DNA of 64,000 bases from Sphingosinicella humi (GTDB lineage: Bacteria; Pseudomonadota; Alphaproteobacteria; Sphingomonadales; Sphingomonadaceae), in contig NZ_QFFF01000001.1 of NCBI RefSeq assembly GCF_003129465.1, positions 2,465,501 through 2,529,500 of the forward strand. The letters are read 5' to 3'. A model generated the notes under the pieces. It had not been told where the DNA came from, did not search any database, and saw nothing but the letters and a program-made list of their open reading frames with translations. Shown one piece after another: positions 25,415-33,516 of the stretch. Numbering within the stretch: position 1 is the first letter of the stretch; every line of letters begins with the position of its first letter. Made by a program: the position numbers and the translations under genes.

Positions 25415-25993
25415 TCAGCTCAACACGCCTGTGTGATCGAGCAGGATGGCCGTGCCGATGGCGATGAGACCCACACCGCCAATCACTTCGACGACCGGTC
25501 CGAACTTCGCTCCGAACCTTCGACCGATCATCATGCCTGCCGTTGCGAGAACGAAGGTCGTGAGGCCGATCGCAAGAGCGACCGAGACGATGTTCACGCT
25601 CACCAGTGCCAGGGTGACCCCGACGGCAGCGGCGTCGATGCTGGTGGCAACGGCCGTCAGGATCAGCGTCAGGGTTCCACCGCCCGCAAGCCCGCCCTCC
25701 ACGTCACCGTCCGCGACACCGAACCGGTCGATCGCCTCCAGCGCCATCTTGCCGCCGACGATGCAGAGGAGGGCGAATGCGACCCAGTGATCGACCGACG
25801 CGATATAGTTGCTCGCGGCCAGGCCGAATGCCCAACCGACCAGGGGGGTGAGAGTCTCGACCACGCCGAAGACAAGGCCGCCCTTGATCGCAGCGGACAG
25901 GCTCGGTTTTGTCGCGACGCCACGCGCCATCGCCGCCGCGCAAGCGTCGGCGGACATGCTGAAGGCCAATATGGCGATGGAGAAGGGAGACAT
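25415..25993 (-). CDS. mntP: Manganese efflux pump MntP
   Basis: A 192-residue inner-membrane protein with six hydrophobic helices. It has the two related signatures of MntP: AFSMSADACAAAMARG in the first helix pair, and AVATSIDAAAVGVTLA in the second half, each with the conserved Asp. It exports Mn2+. I start at ATG 25993 (MSPFSIAILAFSMSADA); the longer frame to 26092 is part of the riboswitch leader. Control by Mn2+ through the yybP-ykoY element upstream is expected. Confidence 0.95.
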   Translation of the reverse strand: MSPFSIAILAFSMSADACAAAMARGVATKPSLSAAIKGGLVFGVVETLTPLVGWAFGLAASNYIASVDHWVAFALLCIVGGKMALEAIDRFGVADGDVEGGLAGGGTLTLILTAVATSIDAAAVGVTLALVSVNIVSVALAIGLTTFVLATAGMMIGRRFGAKFGPVVEVIGGVGLIAIGTAILLDHTGVLS

Positions 25994-26054
25994 TTCGAAC
26001 TCCGCCGGGCGAACGACAGCACAGGCCGAGACGCCCGAACAGGCCTCGGTCTGC

Positions 26055-26155
26055 GCTGGTCTCGCTAGGTGGCGATCCACTCCCCGCGCCATGCGCCGAA
26101 GCGCAAGTGTGTTGACGCGGGGCCGACTTGGCGTCGGAAGCTACTCCCCAACGGC
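26055..26155 (-). promoter_or_regulatory. yybP-ykoY manganese riboswitch
   Basis: Read on the minus strand, the mntP leader contains TTGGGGAGTAGC (near 26150-26140), then CCGCGTCAACACACTTGCG, a GC-rich hairpin, and CCACCTAGCGAGACC ending near 26058. GGGGAGTAGC, CGTCAACA and the terminal GCGAGACC are the conserved blocks of the yybP-ykoY class, which senses Mn2+. Position in front of mntP fits perfectly. Borders are approximate; a pairing P1 strand may extend them by some bases. Confidence 0.88.
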
Positions 26156-26425
26156 TGCGCCTCTAGGCGAAGCTTGCGGTCTCCGCAATGGGCCTAAAGC
26201 GGACATCCCCTTGCTGCCGGCAGCTTCCACACGCTTGAACTCCGCCCGGCGCGTCCCTAAAAAAGTCGGGCGGGCCGGGCCCCTCTGGCGATCGTCGTGA
26301 TCGTGATGTCGGACCGCATCGGGTTGGCTCGATGCAGGTCCAGGGCGTTTCCTTCCCTGCCTCCCGCCGATCCCTTGTGACGACCAGCCGGCCGCGTGCC
26401 GGCCAGCAGGGAGCTCAAAGGCAGC
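26156..26425. other. mntP/terC divergent promoter region
   Basis: About 270 bp between the riboswitch and the terC start. No gene was seen. Both genes must be promoted from here. I searched for a second GGGGAGTAGC-type riboswitch core reading towards terC and saw none. Confidence 0.5.
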
Positions 26426-27211
26426 ATGGAAAGTCTACTCGCCCTTTTTTCCGATCCCGCCGTCTGGGCGGCGCTCGTCGCCCTGGTGGTGATGGAGATC
26501 GTGCTCGGCATCGACAATCTCATCTTCATCTCGATCCTGACCAACAAGCTGCCCGAGCATCAGCAGCAGAAGGCGCGCCGCGTCGGCATCGGCCTTGCGT
26601 TGTTCATGCGGCTGGCCTTGCTGTCGATGATCGCCTGGCTGGTGGGGTTGACCGAGCCGGTCATCGATCTCGGCTTCCAAGGGGCGCCGGGCCAATATGG
26701 CGAGCCGACGTTCGAGACGCAGTTTTCCTGGCGCGACCTGATCCTGATCGCCGGCGGCTTGTTCCTGGTGTGGAAGGCGACCAAGGAAATCCACCACAAT
26801 GTCGATCCGCATCCCAATGACGACGTGTTCGATGTCGGACGGACGACGATGACGTTCGGCGCAACCATCGCCCAGATCCTGGTGCTGGACCTCGTCTTCT
26901 CGGTCGATTCGATCCTGACGGCGGTGGGCATGACGGAGCATCTGCCGGTGATGGTGATCGCGGTGGTCACGGCGGTGCTGGTGATGCTGCTTGCGGCCGA
27001 TCCGATGGCGAACTTCATCAAGCGGAACCCGACGGTGGTGATGCTGGCGCTCGGGTTCCTGCTGATGATCGGCGCGGTGCTGATCGCCGACGGCTTCGGC
27101 GTGCATGTGCCCAAGGGCTATATCTATACGGCGATGGCTTTCTCGGCCGGGATCGAAGGGCTCAACATCTGGGCCCGGCGGAGGAAAGCGGCAGTGGAAA
27201 CGAGCGGCTGA
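26426..27211 (+). CDS. TerC-family integral membrane protein
   Basis: A 261-residue membrane protein with about seven to eight helices. It has the TerC signatures [18 protein letters not shown] with the conserved Asp/Asn, and [18 protein letters not shown] in the second half. TerC homologues (Alx, YceF, MeeF) are tied to tellurite resistance and to Mn2+ export during protein secretion. I start at ATG 26426; the longer start at 26396 adds ten residues with no helix. It is divergent from mntP, which suggests a shared manganese task. Confidence 0.9.
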   Translation: MESLLALFSDPAVWAALVALVVMEIVLGIDNLIFISILTNKLPEHQQQKARRVGIGLALFMRLALLSMIAWLVGLTEPVIDLGFQGAPGQYGEPTFETQFSWRDLILIAGGLFLVWKATKEIHHNVDPHPNDDVFDVGRTTMTFGATIAQILVLDLVFSVDSILTAVGMTEHLPVMVIAVVTAVLVMLLAADPMANFIKRNPTVVMLALGFLLMIGAVLIADGFGVHVPKGYIYTAMAFSAGIEGLNIWARRRKAAVETSG

Positions 27212-27216
27212 GGGGG

Positions 27217-27302
27217 CGTCATTGCGAGGAGCGTTGCGACGAAGCAATCCATTCGGGCGTCGGAGGCCGCACTGGATAGCTTCGCTGCGCTCGCAATGAC
27301 GG
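27217..27302. repeat. 86-bp palindromic repeat (CGTCATTGCGAG family)
   Basis: The ends are CGTCATTGCGAG and CTCGCAATGACG, with inner parts CGACGAAGCAATCCA and TGGATAGCTTCGCTGCG. This is a dispersed repeat style seen widely in alphaproteobacteria. It lies between the convergent terC and rppH genes. Confidence 0.85.
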
Positions 27303-27335
27303 TGAAGGGGGCTCAGGGCTGGTTGCCTTGAGATC

Positions 27336-27812
27336 CTACAGCCACGCCTCGAACGCCTTCAGCACATCCTCGTAGAGGGTCTTCTTGAACGGCACGATCA
27401 TCGCCGGCAGCTCCTCGGGATCGGCCCATTTCCAGGCGCGGAACTCGGGATGCTCCGTCTCGATGTTCACGTCCTCGTCGCGGCCGGTGAAGCGGCAGAG
27501 GAACCAGGACTGGCGCTGGCCGCGCCACTGGCCCTGCCACATCTTGCCGACGAGGTCGTCGGGAAGGTCGTAGGTGAGTTCGACGGGGCAGCGGGCGAGG
27601 ATTTCGACCTGGCTCGGCTTGATGCCGGTTTCCTCCTCCAGTTCCCTGAGAGCGCCGGCTTCCGGATCCTCGCCTTCGTCGAGACCGCCCTGAGGCATCT
27701 GCCAGGCTTCGAGAGTGCTATCGAGCCGCTGGGCGACGAAAACCTTGCCCTCAGGGTTGAGGAGCATCACGCCGGCGCCGGGGCGGTAGGGGAGGAAAGT
27801 CGGATCGGTCAT
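27336..27812 (-). CDS. rppH: RNA pyrophosphohydrolase (Nudix)
   Basis: A 158-residue Nudix hydrolase that removes pyrophosphate from the 5' end of mRNA and so starts RNase E-dependent decay. The Nudix box runs from GGLDEGEDPEAGALRELEEE to TGI. The RppH-type flanks YRPGAGVMLLN, WQMPQGG and WRGQRQSWFLCRF are present. I start at ATG 27812 (MTDPTFLPYRPGAG). The longer frame to 27926 crosses a palindromic repeat. Confidence 0.95.
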   Translation of the reverse strand: MTDPTFLPYRPGAGVMLLNPEGKVFVAQRLDSTLEAWQMPQGGLDEGEDPEAGALRELEEETGIKPSQVEILARCPVELTYDLPDDLVGKMWQGQWRGQRQSWFLCRFTGRDEDVNIETEHPEFRAWKWADPEELPAMIVPFKKTLYEDVLKAFEAWL

Positions 27813-27866
27813 CGGGTCCTCATTCTGGTTTTGGCTTTTGAGCAAATTACACCTGACTTCATCAAC

Positions 27867-27980
27867 GTCATCCCGGCGGAAGCCGGAATCCAAGAACACC
27901 GTGGACCGAAGCTGACACGATGACACGCCGACCAGCCTCCGAGCGCTGTGTTCTGGGGTCCCGGCTTCCGCCGGGATGAC
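27867..27980. repeat. 114-bp element with perfect 20-bp inverted arms
   Basis: GTCATCCCGGCGGAAGCCGG at 27867-27886 is the exact reverse complement of CCGGCTTCCGCCGGGATGAC at 27961-27980. The spacer of 74 bp has no gene. It is the long version of the hairpin at 21770. It sits between the divergent starts of rppH and korA, so promoters must lie beside it. Confidence 0.9.
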
Positions 27981-28161
27981 TCAGGGGAAAGTGGCTCGAC
28001 GCCATCGCCGACAAAAGGGTCGGGGCCACGGATTCTCCGTTTAAGAAACCTATCGCGCGCATTATCTTGGGGCTCTTAGGCGAACTCCCGTGGTCTCATC
28101 CATTGTCGCGGGCACGGACGCGAGCTAGGGGTCGCCTGAACGATTGCTTCGAAGGACTGAC

Positions 28162-30042
28162 ATGGCGACGGCCACCCATCTCGTAACGCCTGAAGACGCC
28201 CAGACGGCAGCGCCGCTCGAATCCGTCGTCGTGCGCTTTGCTGGCGATTCCGGCGACGGCATGCAGCTTACCGGCGGGCAGTTCACGCTCTCCACCGCGC
28301 TGGCCGGCAACGATCTCGCGACCTTCCCCGACTTCCCCGCCGAGATACGCGCGCCGCAGGGGACGACTTTCGGCGTCTCCGCCTTCCAGATCAATTTCGG
28401 CTCCGCGGCGATCGAGACGGCAGGCGATGCGCCGGACGTGCTGATCGCGATGAACCCAGCGGCGCTCAAGACCAATGTCGGCTCCTTGAAGCCCGGCGGA
28501 CTCGTCATCGCCGACGAAGGCGAGTTCGGCGCGCGCAACCTCGCCAAGGCGGGCTATGAGAGCAATCCGCTCGAAGACGGCAGCCTCGCCAAGTGGCAGC
28601 TCATCCATTTCAACATCAGCCAGCTGACCCTCGACGCCGTGAAGCCCTTCGGCCTCGGCAACAAGGAAGCGCTGCGTTGCAAGAACATGTGGACCTTGGG
28701 TCTGGCGCTCTGGATGTTCGACCGCGAGCGCCAGCCCATCGAGGATTGGCTGACGGCGAAGTTCGCCAAGGCGCCGGAGCTTGCCGAGGCCAATATCGCG
28801 GCGCTCAACGCCGGCCATGCCTATGGCGAGACGGCGGAGATCGGGGGCCAGCTTCACCAGCAGCATCTCGATCCCGCGCCGGCCGAACCCGGCCTCTATC
28901 GCACCGTCACGGGCGCTGAGTCGCTGTCGCTTGGGCTGGTCGCCGGCGCCCAGTTGGCCGGGCTGCCGATGTTCTTCGGCGGCTATCCGATCACGCCGGC
29001 GAGCGCGATCCTGCACCATCTCTCCCGCCTCAAGGAATATGGCGTCACGACCTTCCAGGCGGAGGATGAGATCGCCGCTATCGGCAGCGCCATCGGCGCG
29101 AGCTTCGCCGGTTCGCTCGGGGTCACCTCTTCGTCCGGGCCTGGCATCGCGCTCAAGACCGAGGCGATGGGCCTCGCCATCATGACCGAACTGCCGCTGG
29201 TCATCGTCAATTCGCAGCGCGGCGGGCCTTCGACGGGGCTTCCCACCAAGACCGAGCAGTCGGACCTTTACCAGGCGGTCTATGGCCGCAACGGCGACGC
29301 GCCGATGCCGGTGATCGCCGCCCGCTCGCCCGCCGACGCCTTCGACTGCGCGATCGAGGCGGTGCGCATCGCCACCCAATATATGACGCCGGTGATGCTG
29401 CTCACCGACGGCTATATCGCCAATGCGGCCGAGCCCTGGAAGGTGCCGGACATGGGCGGCTACGAGCCGTTCCCGGTGCGCTTCCACGATGAGGCGCCGG
29501 CTGAAGGCGAGAGCGTAAACCCCTATGCCCGCGACGAAAAGCGTGCCCGCGTCTGGATCAAGCCGGGGACGCCGAGCCTGATGCACCGGATCGGCGGCAT
29601 CGAGAAGAATGTCGGCACCGGCCATATCGACTATGCGCCCGAGAACCATCAGGCGATGACGGAGATGCGCGCGAACAAGGTGCTGGGCGTCGCCGACAGC
29701 ATCGCGCCGCAGGACGTGTGCCTGGGCGAGCCGGGCGGCAAGCTCGTCGTCGTTGGGTGGGGGTCGACCTACGGTCCCATTCACCAGGCCGTGCGCCGGG
29801 CGCGGAGACGCGGCCTCGACGTCAGCCATGTCCATCTCCGCCACATCTGGCCGCTGCCGAAGAATCTGGGCGACCTTTTAAGGTCTTACGACCAGATCAT
29901 CGTTCCAGAAATGAACACGGGGCAGCTGAAGACCCTGCTCCGCGACCAGTATCTGGTCGATGCCCGGCCGCTCAACAAGATCTCCGGCCAGCCCTTCAAG
30001 ATTGCCGAGATCGAGGCCGCGATCGAGGAGGCGTTGTCGTGA
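28162..30042 (+). CDS. korA: 2-oxoacid:acceptor (2-oxoglutarate:ferredoxin-type) oxidoreductase, alpha subunit with fused gamma domain
   Basis: A 626-residue subunit. Residues about 20-195 are the gamma domain (VVRFAGDSGDGMQLTGGQFT, FPAEIRAPQGTTFGVSAFQI), and the rest are pyrimidine-binding and domain II parts (GYPITPAS, AEDEIAAIGSAIGASFAG, SSGPGIALKTEAMGLA). With KorB it would oxidatively decarboxylate 2-oxoglutarate (or a related 2-oxoacid) to the acyl-CoA and reduce ferredoxin. The substrate is taken from the family, not proved. I start at ATG 28162 with GAAGGA upstream. A repeat and a 26-codon gene separate it from korB. Confidence 0.93.
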   Translation: MATATHLVTPEDAQTAAPLESVVVRFAGDSGDGMQLTGGQFTLSTALAGNDLATFPDFPAEIRAPQGTTFGVSAFQINFGSAAIETAGDAPDVLIAMNPAALKTNVGSLKPGGLVIADEGEFGARNLAKAGYESNPLEDGSLAKWQLIHFNISQLTLDAVKPFGLGNKEALRCKNMWTLGLALWMFDRERQPIEDWLTAKFAKAPELAEANIAALNAGHAYGETAEIGGQLHQQHLDPAPAEPGLYRTVTGAESLSLGLVAGAQLAGLPMFFGGYPITPASAILHHLSRLKEYGVTTFQAEDEIAAIGSAIGASFAGSLGVTSSSGPGIALKTEAMGLAIMTELPLVIVNSQRGGPSTGLPTKTEQSDLYQAVYGRNGDAPMPVIAARSPADAFDCAIEAVRIATQYMTPVMLLTDGYIANAAEPWKVPDMGGYEPFPVRFHDEAPAEGESVNPYARDEKRARVWIKPGTPSLMHRIGGIEKNVGTGHIDYAPENHQAMTEMRANKVLGVADSIAPQDVCLGEPGGKLVVVGWGSTYGPIHQAVRRARRRGLDVSHVHLRHIWPLPKNLGDLLRSYDQIIVPEMNTGQLKTLLRDQYLVDARPLNKISGQPFKIAEIEAAIEEALS

Positions 30043-30064
30043 AAGGAGGGTGGTTCTCCCTCAT

Positions 30065-30153
30065 CGTTCGGGCTGAGCTTGTCGAAGCCCTTATCTTCTC
30101 CCGCCGCGGTCTGAAGAAGGAAGAATGGCCCTTCGACAGGCTCAGGGCGAACG
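30065..30153. repeat. Palindromic repeat between korA and korB (CGTTCGGGCTGAG family)
   Basis: Outer arms CGTTCGGGCTGAGCTTGTCG and its near-complement CGACAGGCTCAGGGCGAACG (with GAAGCCC and GGCCCTT inside) frame about 35 bp. This type of dispersed repeat is known from many proteobacterial genomes. Here it lies inside a presumed operon, so it may shape or process the transcript. Confidence 0.85.
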
Positions 30154-30175
30154 GTTTTGTGGGAAAGGCCCTGTC

Positions 30176-30256
30176 ATGACCCAACGCCCCATCACGCTCG
30201 TCATCCTGCTCATCCTCGTGCTGCTGCTTATCCTTTACCTGTGGGGCTGGATCTGA
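30176..30256 (+). CDS. 26-residue single-span membrane peptide
   Basis: The ATG at 30176 opens a 26-codon frame: MTQRPITLVILLILVLLL followed by a short aromatic end (LYLWGWI). It is almost entirely one transmembrane helix. A ribosome binding region (GGGAAAGG) lies about 7 bp upstream, and korB begins 4 bp after its stop. The tight placement between the korA repeat and korB supports a real gene; the function is unknown. It could be a small membrane partner of the oxidoreductase or a translational coupler for korB. Confidence 0.6.
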   Translation: MTQRPITLVILLILVLLLILYLWGWI

Positions 30257-30259
30257 CCC

Positions 30260-31282
30260 ATGAATGAAATGACCAAATTGACCCCCAAGGATTTCGCCAC
30301 CGACCAGGAGGTGCGCTGGTGCCCCGGCTGCGGCGACTATGCCGTGCTGAAGGCGGTGCAGCGGACCATGCCGGAGCTGGGCGTGAAGCCGGAGAACACG
30401 GTGTTCATTTCCGGCATCGGCTGCTCGTCGCGCTTTCCTTATTATATGGAGACCTACGGCTTCCACACGATCCACGGCCGCGCGCCGACGATCGCGACGG
30501 GGGTGAAGCTCGCCAATCCGGAGCTGGACGTGTGGATCATCACCGGCGACGGCGACGCGCTGTCGATCGGTGGCAATCACACCATGCATGTGCTCCGCCG
30601 CAACCTCGATTGCCAGATACTGCTTTTCAACAACGAGATTTATGGCCTTACGAAAGGCCAATATTCTCCGACGAGCCGGGTCGGTACCCGCTCGCCGTCG
30701 ACGCCGTTCGGGTCCGTGGACCGTCCGGCGAACCCTTGTGCCTTTGCGCTCGGCTCGGCGGGCCGCTTCGTCGCGCGCGCGATCGACGTCAGCAAGCAAC
30801 TGCCCGAGGTGCTGAAGGCGGCTCACGCCCATAGAGGCGCGGCCTTCGTCGAGATTTTCCAGAACTGCATCGTCTATAATGACGACGTCTTCGCGTCCTT
30901 CACCGCCAAGGAGAATGCGGGCAACCAGCTCTGGCTGAAGGCCGGGGAGCCGATGCTGTTTGCGAACGGCGCGAAGGGTATCACCCTCGACCGCGAGGCG
31001 CTGACCCTGAAGGTCGTCGACGTGGCGGACGGCGACTGGGAGGCCGCTGGCGTCCTCGTCCACGATCCGAAGAACAAGGCCGTCGCCCACATGCTGGTCG
31101 ACATGCCGTTCGGCGCCTTCCCAATGGCGCTCGGCGTCATCTACGACGATCCCCGCCCGACGTTCGAGAGCGCCGTCGTCCAGCAGAATGCCGAGGCGAG
31201 CGCGGGCAAGGCGCCCGACCTCCAGGCGCTGGTCGGCAAGGGTCAGAGCTGGATGGTCACCAAGGAGCCGCACGCGATTTGA
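30260..31282 (+). CDS. korB: 2-oxoacid:ferredoxin oxidoreductase, beta subunit
   Basis: A 340-residue thiamine-diphosphate-binding subunit. It has VRWCPGCGDYAVLKAVQ, GIGCSSRFPYYMETYGFHTI, the TPP motif ITGDGDALSIGGNHTMHVLR with LLFNNEIYGLTKGQYSPTS, and the end part GAAFVEIFQNCIVYNDD. It partners KorA. ATG 30260 is followed by a second Met three codons on, which is also possible. A 77-bp repeat follows 14 bp after the stop. Confidence 0.95.
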   Translation: MNEMTKLTPKDFATDQEVRWCPGCGDYAVLKAVQRTMPELGVKPENTVFISGIGCSSRFPYYMETYGFHTIHGRAPTIATGVKLANPELDVWIITGDGDALSIGGNHTMHVLRRNLDCQILLFNNEIYGLTKGQYSPTSRVGTRSPSTPFGSVDRPANPCAFALGSAGRFVARAIDVSKQLPEVLKAAHAHRGAAFVEIFQNCIVYNDDVFASFTAKENAGNQLWLKAGEPMLFANGAKGITLDREALTLKVVDVADGDWEAAGVLVHDPKNKAVAHMLVDMPFGAFPMALGVIYDDPRPTFESAVVQQNAEASAGKAPDLQALVGKGQSWMVTKEPHAI

Positions 31283-31296
31283 TGCTCGTGAGGTTT

Positions 31297-31373
31297 CGTT
31301 CGTCCCGAGCGCAGTCGAGGGGCGGTGGCACGGACTCATCACAGACGCCCCTCGACTTCGCTCGGGACGAACG
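31297..31373. repeat. 77-bp dispersed palindromic repeat, copy 2
   Basis: Same element as at 14366: CGTTCGTCCCGAGC...GTCGAGGGGCG, centre GTGGCACGGACTCATCACAG, CGCCCCTCGAC...GCTCGGGACGAACG. It lies between korB and cfa, which read the same way. Confidence 0.92.
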
Positions 31374-31415
31374 AGTCCCATTCTGTGAAACTGTTCCCTT
31401 GCCGAGGCGCGGAGC

Positions 31416-32675
31416 ATGACCGAGCAGCCCAGAGGCCGCCATCTTGTCGCCGCCGATCGCGCCTTTGCGACCGGTGGAGGGTGCCTCGCACGGCTGTCCG
31501 GAGGTGGGTTTCACAAGGTCTTGAACCGGATCGACGCCGGTCTCCTCGAGGGCGGGATCGACGCGACGCTGCCGGACGGCAGCCATCGCATCCTCGGCGG
31601 CCGAAAGCCGGGGCCGATGCCGATTGTCCACGTCCATAGCTGGCGGGCGCTGGTGCGGCTGATGACCTCGGGTTCGGTCGGCTGGTACAAGGCCTGGGCC
31701 CTCGGCGAATGGTCGAGCCCCGATCCCGTGCCCCTGTTCGACCTGTTCATGCGCAACGGCGAGAGCCTGGGCGAAGTGGCCCGCGCCAAGGGGCTGTGGC
31801 GCTCGATCAACCGCGGCGCCCATTTCCTCCGCCGCAACAGCCGGGCGAGGGCGCGCGAGAACATCGCCTTCCACTACGACCTCGGCAACGATTTCTACCG
31901 CGCCTGGCTCGATGAGAGCATGACCTATTCCAGCGCTCTCTTCGCCGACGGGGACGATGGTCTTGAGGCGGCGCAGGCCCGGAAAATACGAGCGCTGCTT
32001 GACCGGCTCGATCTGAAGCCCGGCCAGCGCCTGCTCGAGATCGGCTGCGGCTGGGGCTCGCTCGCGGAGATCGCGGCACGGGACTACGGGGTCGATGTCG
32101 TCGGCCTCACCCTCTCCGAGGAGCAGAAGGCATATGCGGACCAACGCATCGCCGCCGCCGGCCTCTCCGATCGCGTCTCGATCGCGCTCACCGACTATCG
32201 CGACGTGGAAGGGGAATTCGACGCCGTCGCCAGCGTGGAGATGGTGGAGGCGGTCGGGCAGGCTTACTGGCCTGCCTATCTCCAGGCGATCGCCGGCGCG
32301 ATGAAACCTGGAGGCAAGGCGGCGGTCCAGCTCATCTCGATCCGCGAGCCGCTGTTCGACGCCTATGCCGCCAGCGCCGACTTCATCCAGACCTACATTT
32401 TCCCCGGCGGCATGCTGATCAGCGAGCCGCGCTTTCGCGCGATGGCTGGCGAGGCGGGCCTAGACTGGCACGACCGGCACGACTTCGGCCTGGATTACGC
32501 GCGGACGCTCAAAATCTGGCGCGAACGCTACGAGGCCGCGGTGTCGGAACGACGCCTACCGGCCGGTTTCGACGAGGCGTTCCACAATCTCTGGCGCTAC
32601 TATCTCATGTACTGCGAAGGCGGCTTCCGCGGCGGCGGCATCGACGTCGCGCAGGTGACGCTGGTGAAGGAATAA
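31416..32675 (+). CDS. cfa: Cyclopropane-fatty-acyl-phospholipid synthase family methyltransferase
   Basis: A 419-residue SAM-dependent enzyme that adds a methylene across double bonds of membrane phospholipid acyl chains. The N-terminal lipid-binding part includes VGWYKAWALGEWSSPDPVPL. The catalytic part has AFHYDLGNDFYRAWLDESMT YSSA (the FYRAWLDESMTYSSA core), GQRLLEIGCGWGSLAEIAA, VEMVEAVG, and the YIFPGGMLIS loop. Length is typical. Whether the product is a cyclopropane or a methylated acyl chain is not decided by the sequence. Flanked on both sides by 77-bp repeats. Confidence 0.92.
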   Translation: MTEQPRGRHLVAADRAFATGGGCLARLSGGGFHKVLNRIDAGLLEGGIDATLPDGSHRILGGRKPGPMPIVHVHSWRALVRLMTSGSVGWYKAWALGEWSSPDPVPLFDLFMRNGESLGEVARAKGLWRSINRGAHFLRRNSRARARENIAFHYDLGNDFYRAWLDESMTYSSALFADGDDGLEAAQARKIRALLDRLDLKPGQRLLEIGCGWGSLAEIAARDYGVDVVGLTLSEEQKAYADQRIAAAGLSDRVSIALTDYRDVEGEFDAVASVEMVEAVGQAYWPAYLQAIAGAMKPGGKAAVQLISIREPLFDAYAASADFIQTYIFPGGMLISEPRFRAMAGEAGLDWHDRHDFGLDYARTLKIWRERYEAAVSERRLPAGFDEAFHNLWRYYLMYCEGGFRGGGIDVAQVTLVKE

Positions 32676-32682
32676 CCGTTTC

Positions 32683-32759
32683 CGCTCGTCCCGAGCGAAG
32701 TCGAGGGGCGCGGGCAGGAACTCATCACACACGCCCCTCGACTACGCTCGGGACGAGCG
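32683..32759. repeat. 77-bp dispersed palindromic repeat, copy 3
   Basis: Same element with compensating changes in the outer arms: CGCTCGTCCCGAGC on the left and GCTCGGGACGAGCG on the right. The paired change (T to C and A to G) keeps the arms complementary. It lies between convergent cfa and the SDR gene. Confidence 0.92.
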
Positions 32760-32767
32760 AGACAGTG

Positions 32768-33478
32768 CTAAGCCTTTACCTCTAGCCGGTGCCCCGTTTC
32801 GAAATCGCTCTTCAGCAAATCCACCACCGCATCGGCCACCGCGCTGGGCGGCTTCAGCGTGGACGGGTCTTCGCCGGGATAGGCGCGGGCGCGCATGGTG
32901 GTGGCGGTGGCGCCGGGGTCGACGATGGCGGCCTTGATCGGCGCGAGATTGCGCACCTCCTCGCCATAGCTCAGCACCAGCGTCTCCAGCGCCGCCTTGG
33001 AGGCGCCATAGGCGCCCCAGAAGGCGCGGGGGTCGCGGCCGACGCTGGAGGTGATGGCGATCAGGCGTCCGCGCTCGCTCTTGCGCAGCATCGGGTCGAA
33101 AGCGGCGATCAGGGCCTGCTGGGCGAGCAGGTTCAGGGTCAGGAGCTTGTTGAACTCCTTGCCGTCGATGCTCGGGACCGGGGTGAGGCTGCCCAGCATT
33201 GCCGCGTTGAGAATGAGCATGTCGAGCGCGCCCCAGCGCTCGCGGACGGCCGCTGCGAGCCGGCCGATGCTCTCGCCGTCGGTGAGGTCGAGCGGCGCGA
33301 TCGTGGCGCTGCCGCCGGTCTGGTGGATGCGCTCTTCGACTTCCTCAAGCCCCTCGGCCGTGCGGGCGGTGAGGATGACATGGGCGCCCTCGCGTCCCAG
33401 TCCCTCCGCGATCGCCGCGCCGATGCCCCGGCTGGCGCCCGTCACCAGGGCAAGCTGTCCTTCAAATCTTCCTGGCAC
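32768..33478 (-). CDS. SDR-family NAD(P)-dependent oxidoreductase
   Basis: A 236-residue short-chain dehydrogenase. It has the nucleotide-binding TGASRGIGAAIAEGLG, ILNAAML in the NNAG position, the catalytic Ser in ITSSVGRD, and YGASKAALETL with the Tyr-x3-Lys pair (YGASK). The substrate cannot be told. It begins 39 bp downstream of the stop-side of purF in the same orientation order purF then SDR, so the two may be cotranscribed. Confidence 0.9.
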   Translation of the reverse strand: MPGRFEGQLALVTGASRGIGAAIAEGLGREGAHVILTARTAEGLEEVEERIHQTGGSATIAPLDLTDGESIGRLAAAVRERWGALDMLILNAAMLGSLTPVPSIDGKEFNKLLTLNLLAQQALIAAFDPMLRKSERGRLIAITSSVGRDPRAFWGAYGASKAALETLVLSYGEEVRNLAPIKAAIVDPGATATTMRARAYPGEDPSTLKPPSAVADAVVDLLKSDFETGHRLEVKA

Positions 33479-33516
33479 TTACAATCTCCGAACGAGAAAG
33501 GATTCAGGGAACTACT

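Noticed and set aside
26241-26425. A possible second yybP-ykoY riboswitch before terC
   Set aside because: The GGGGAGTAGC core and the CGTCAACA block are both absent on the plus strand.
28096-29844. A 582-codon open frame on the minus strand across korA
   Set aside because: It is the mirror frame of korA, which has full family motifs on the plus strand.
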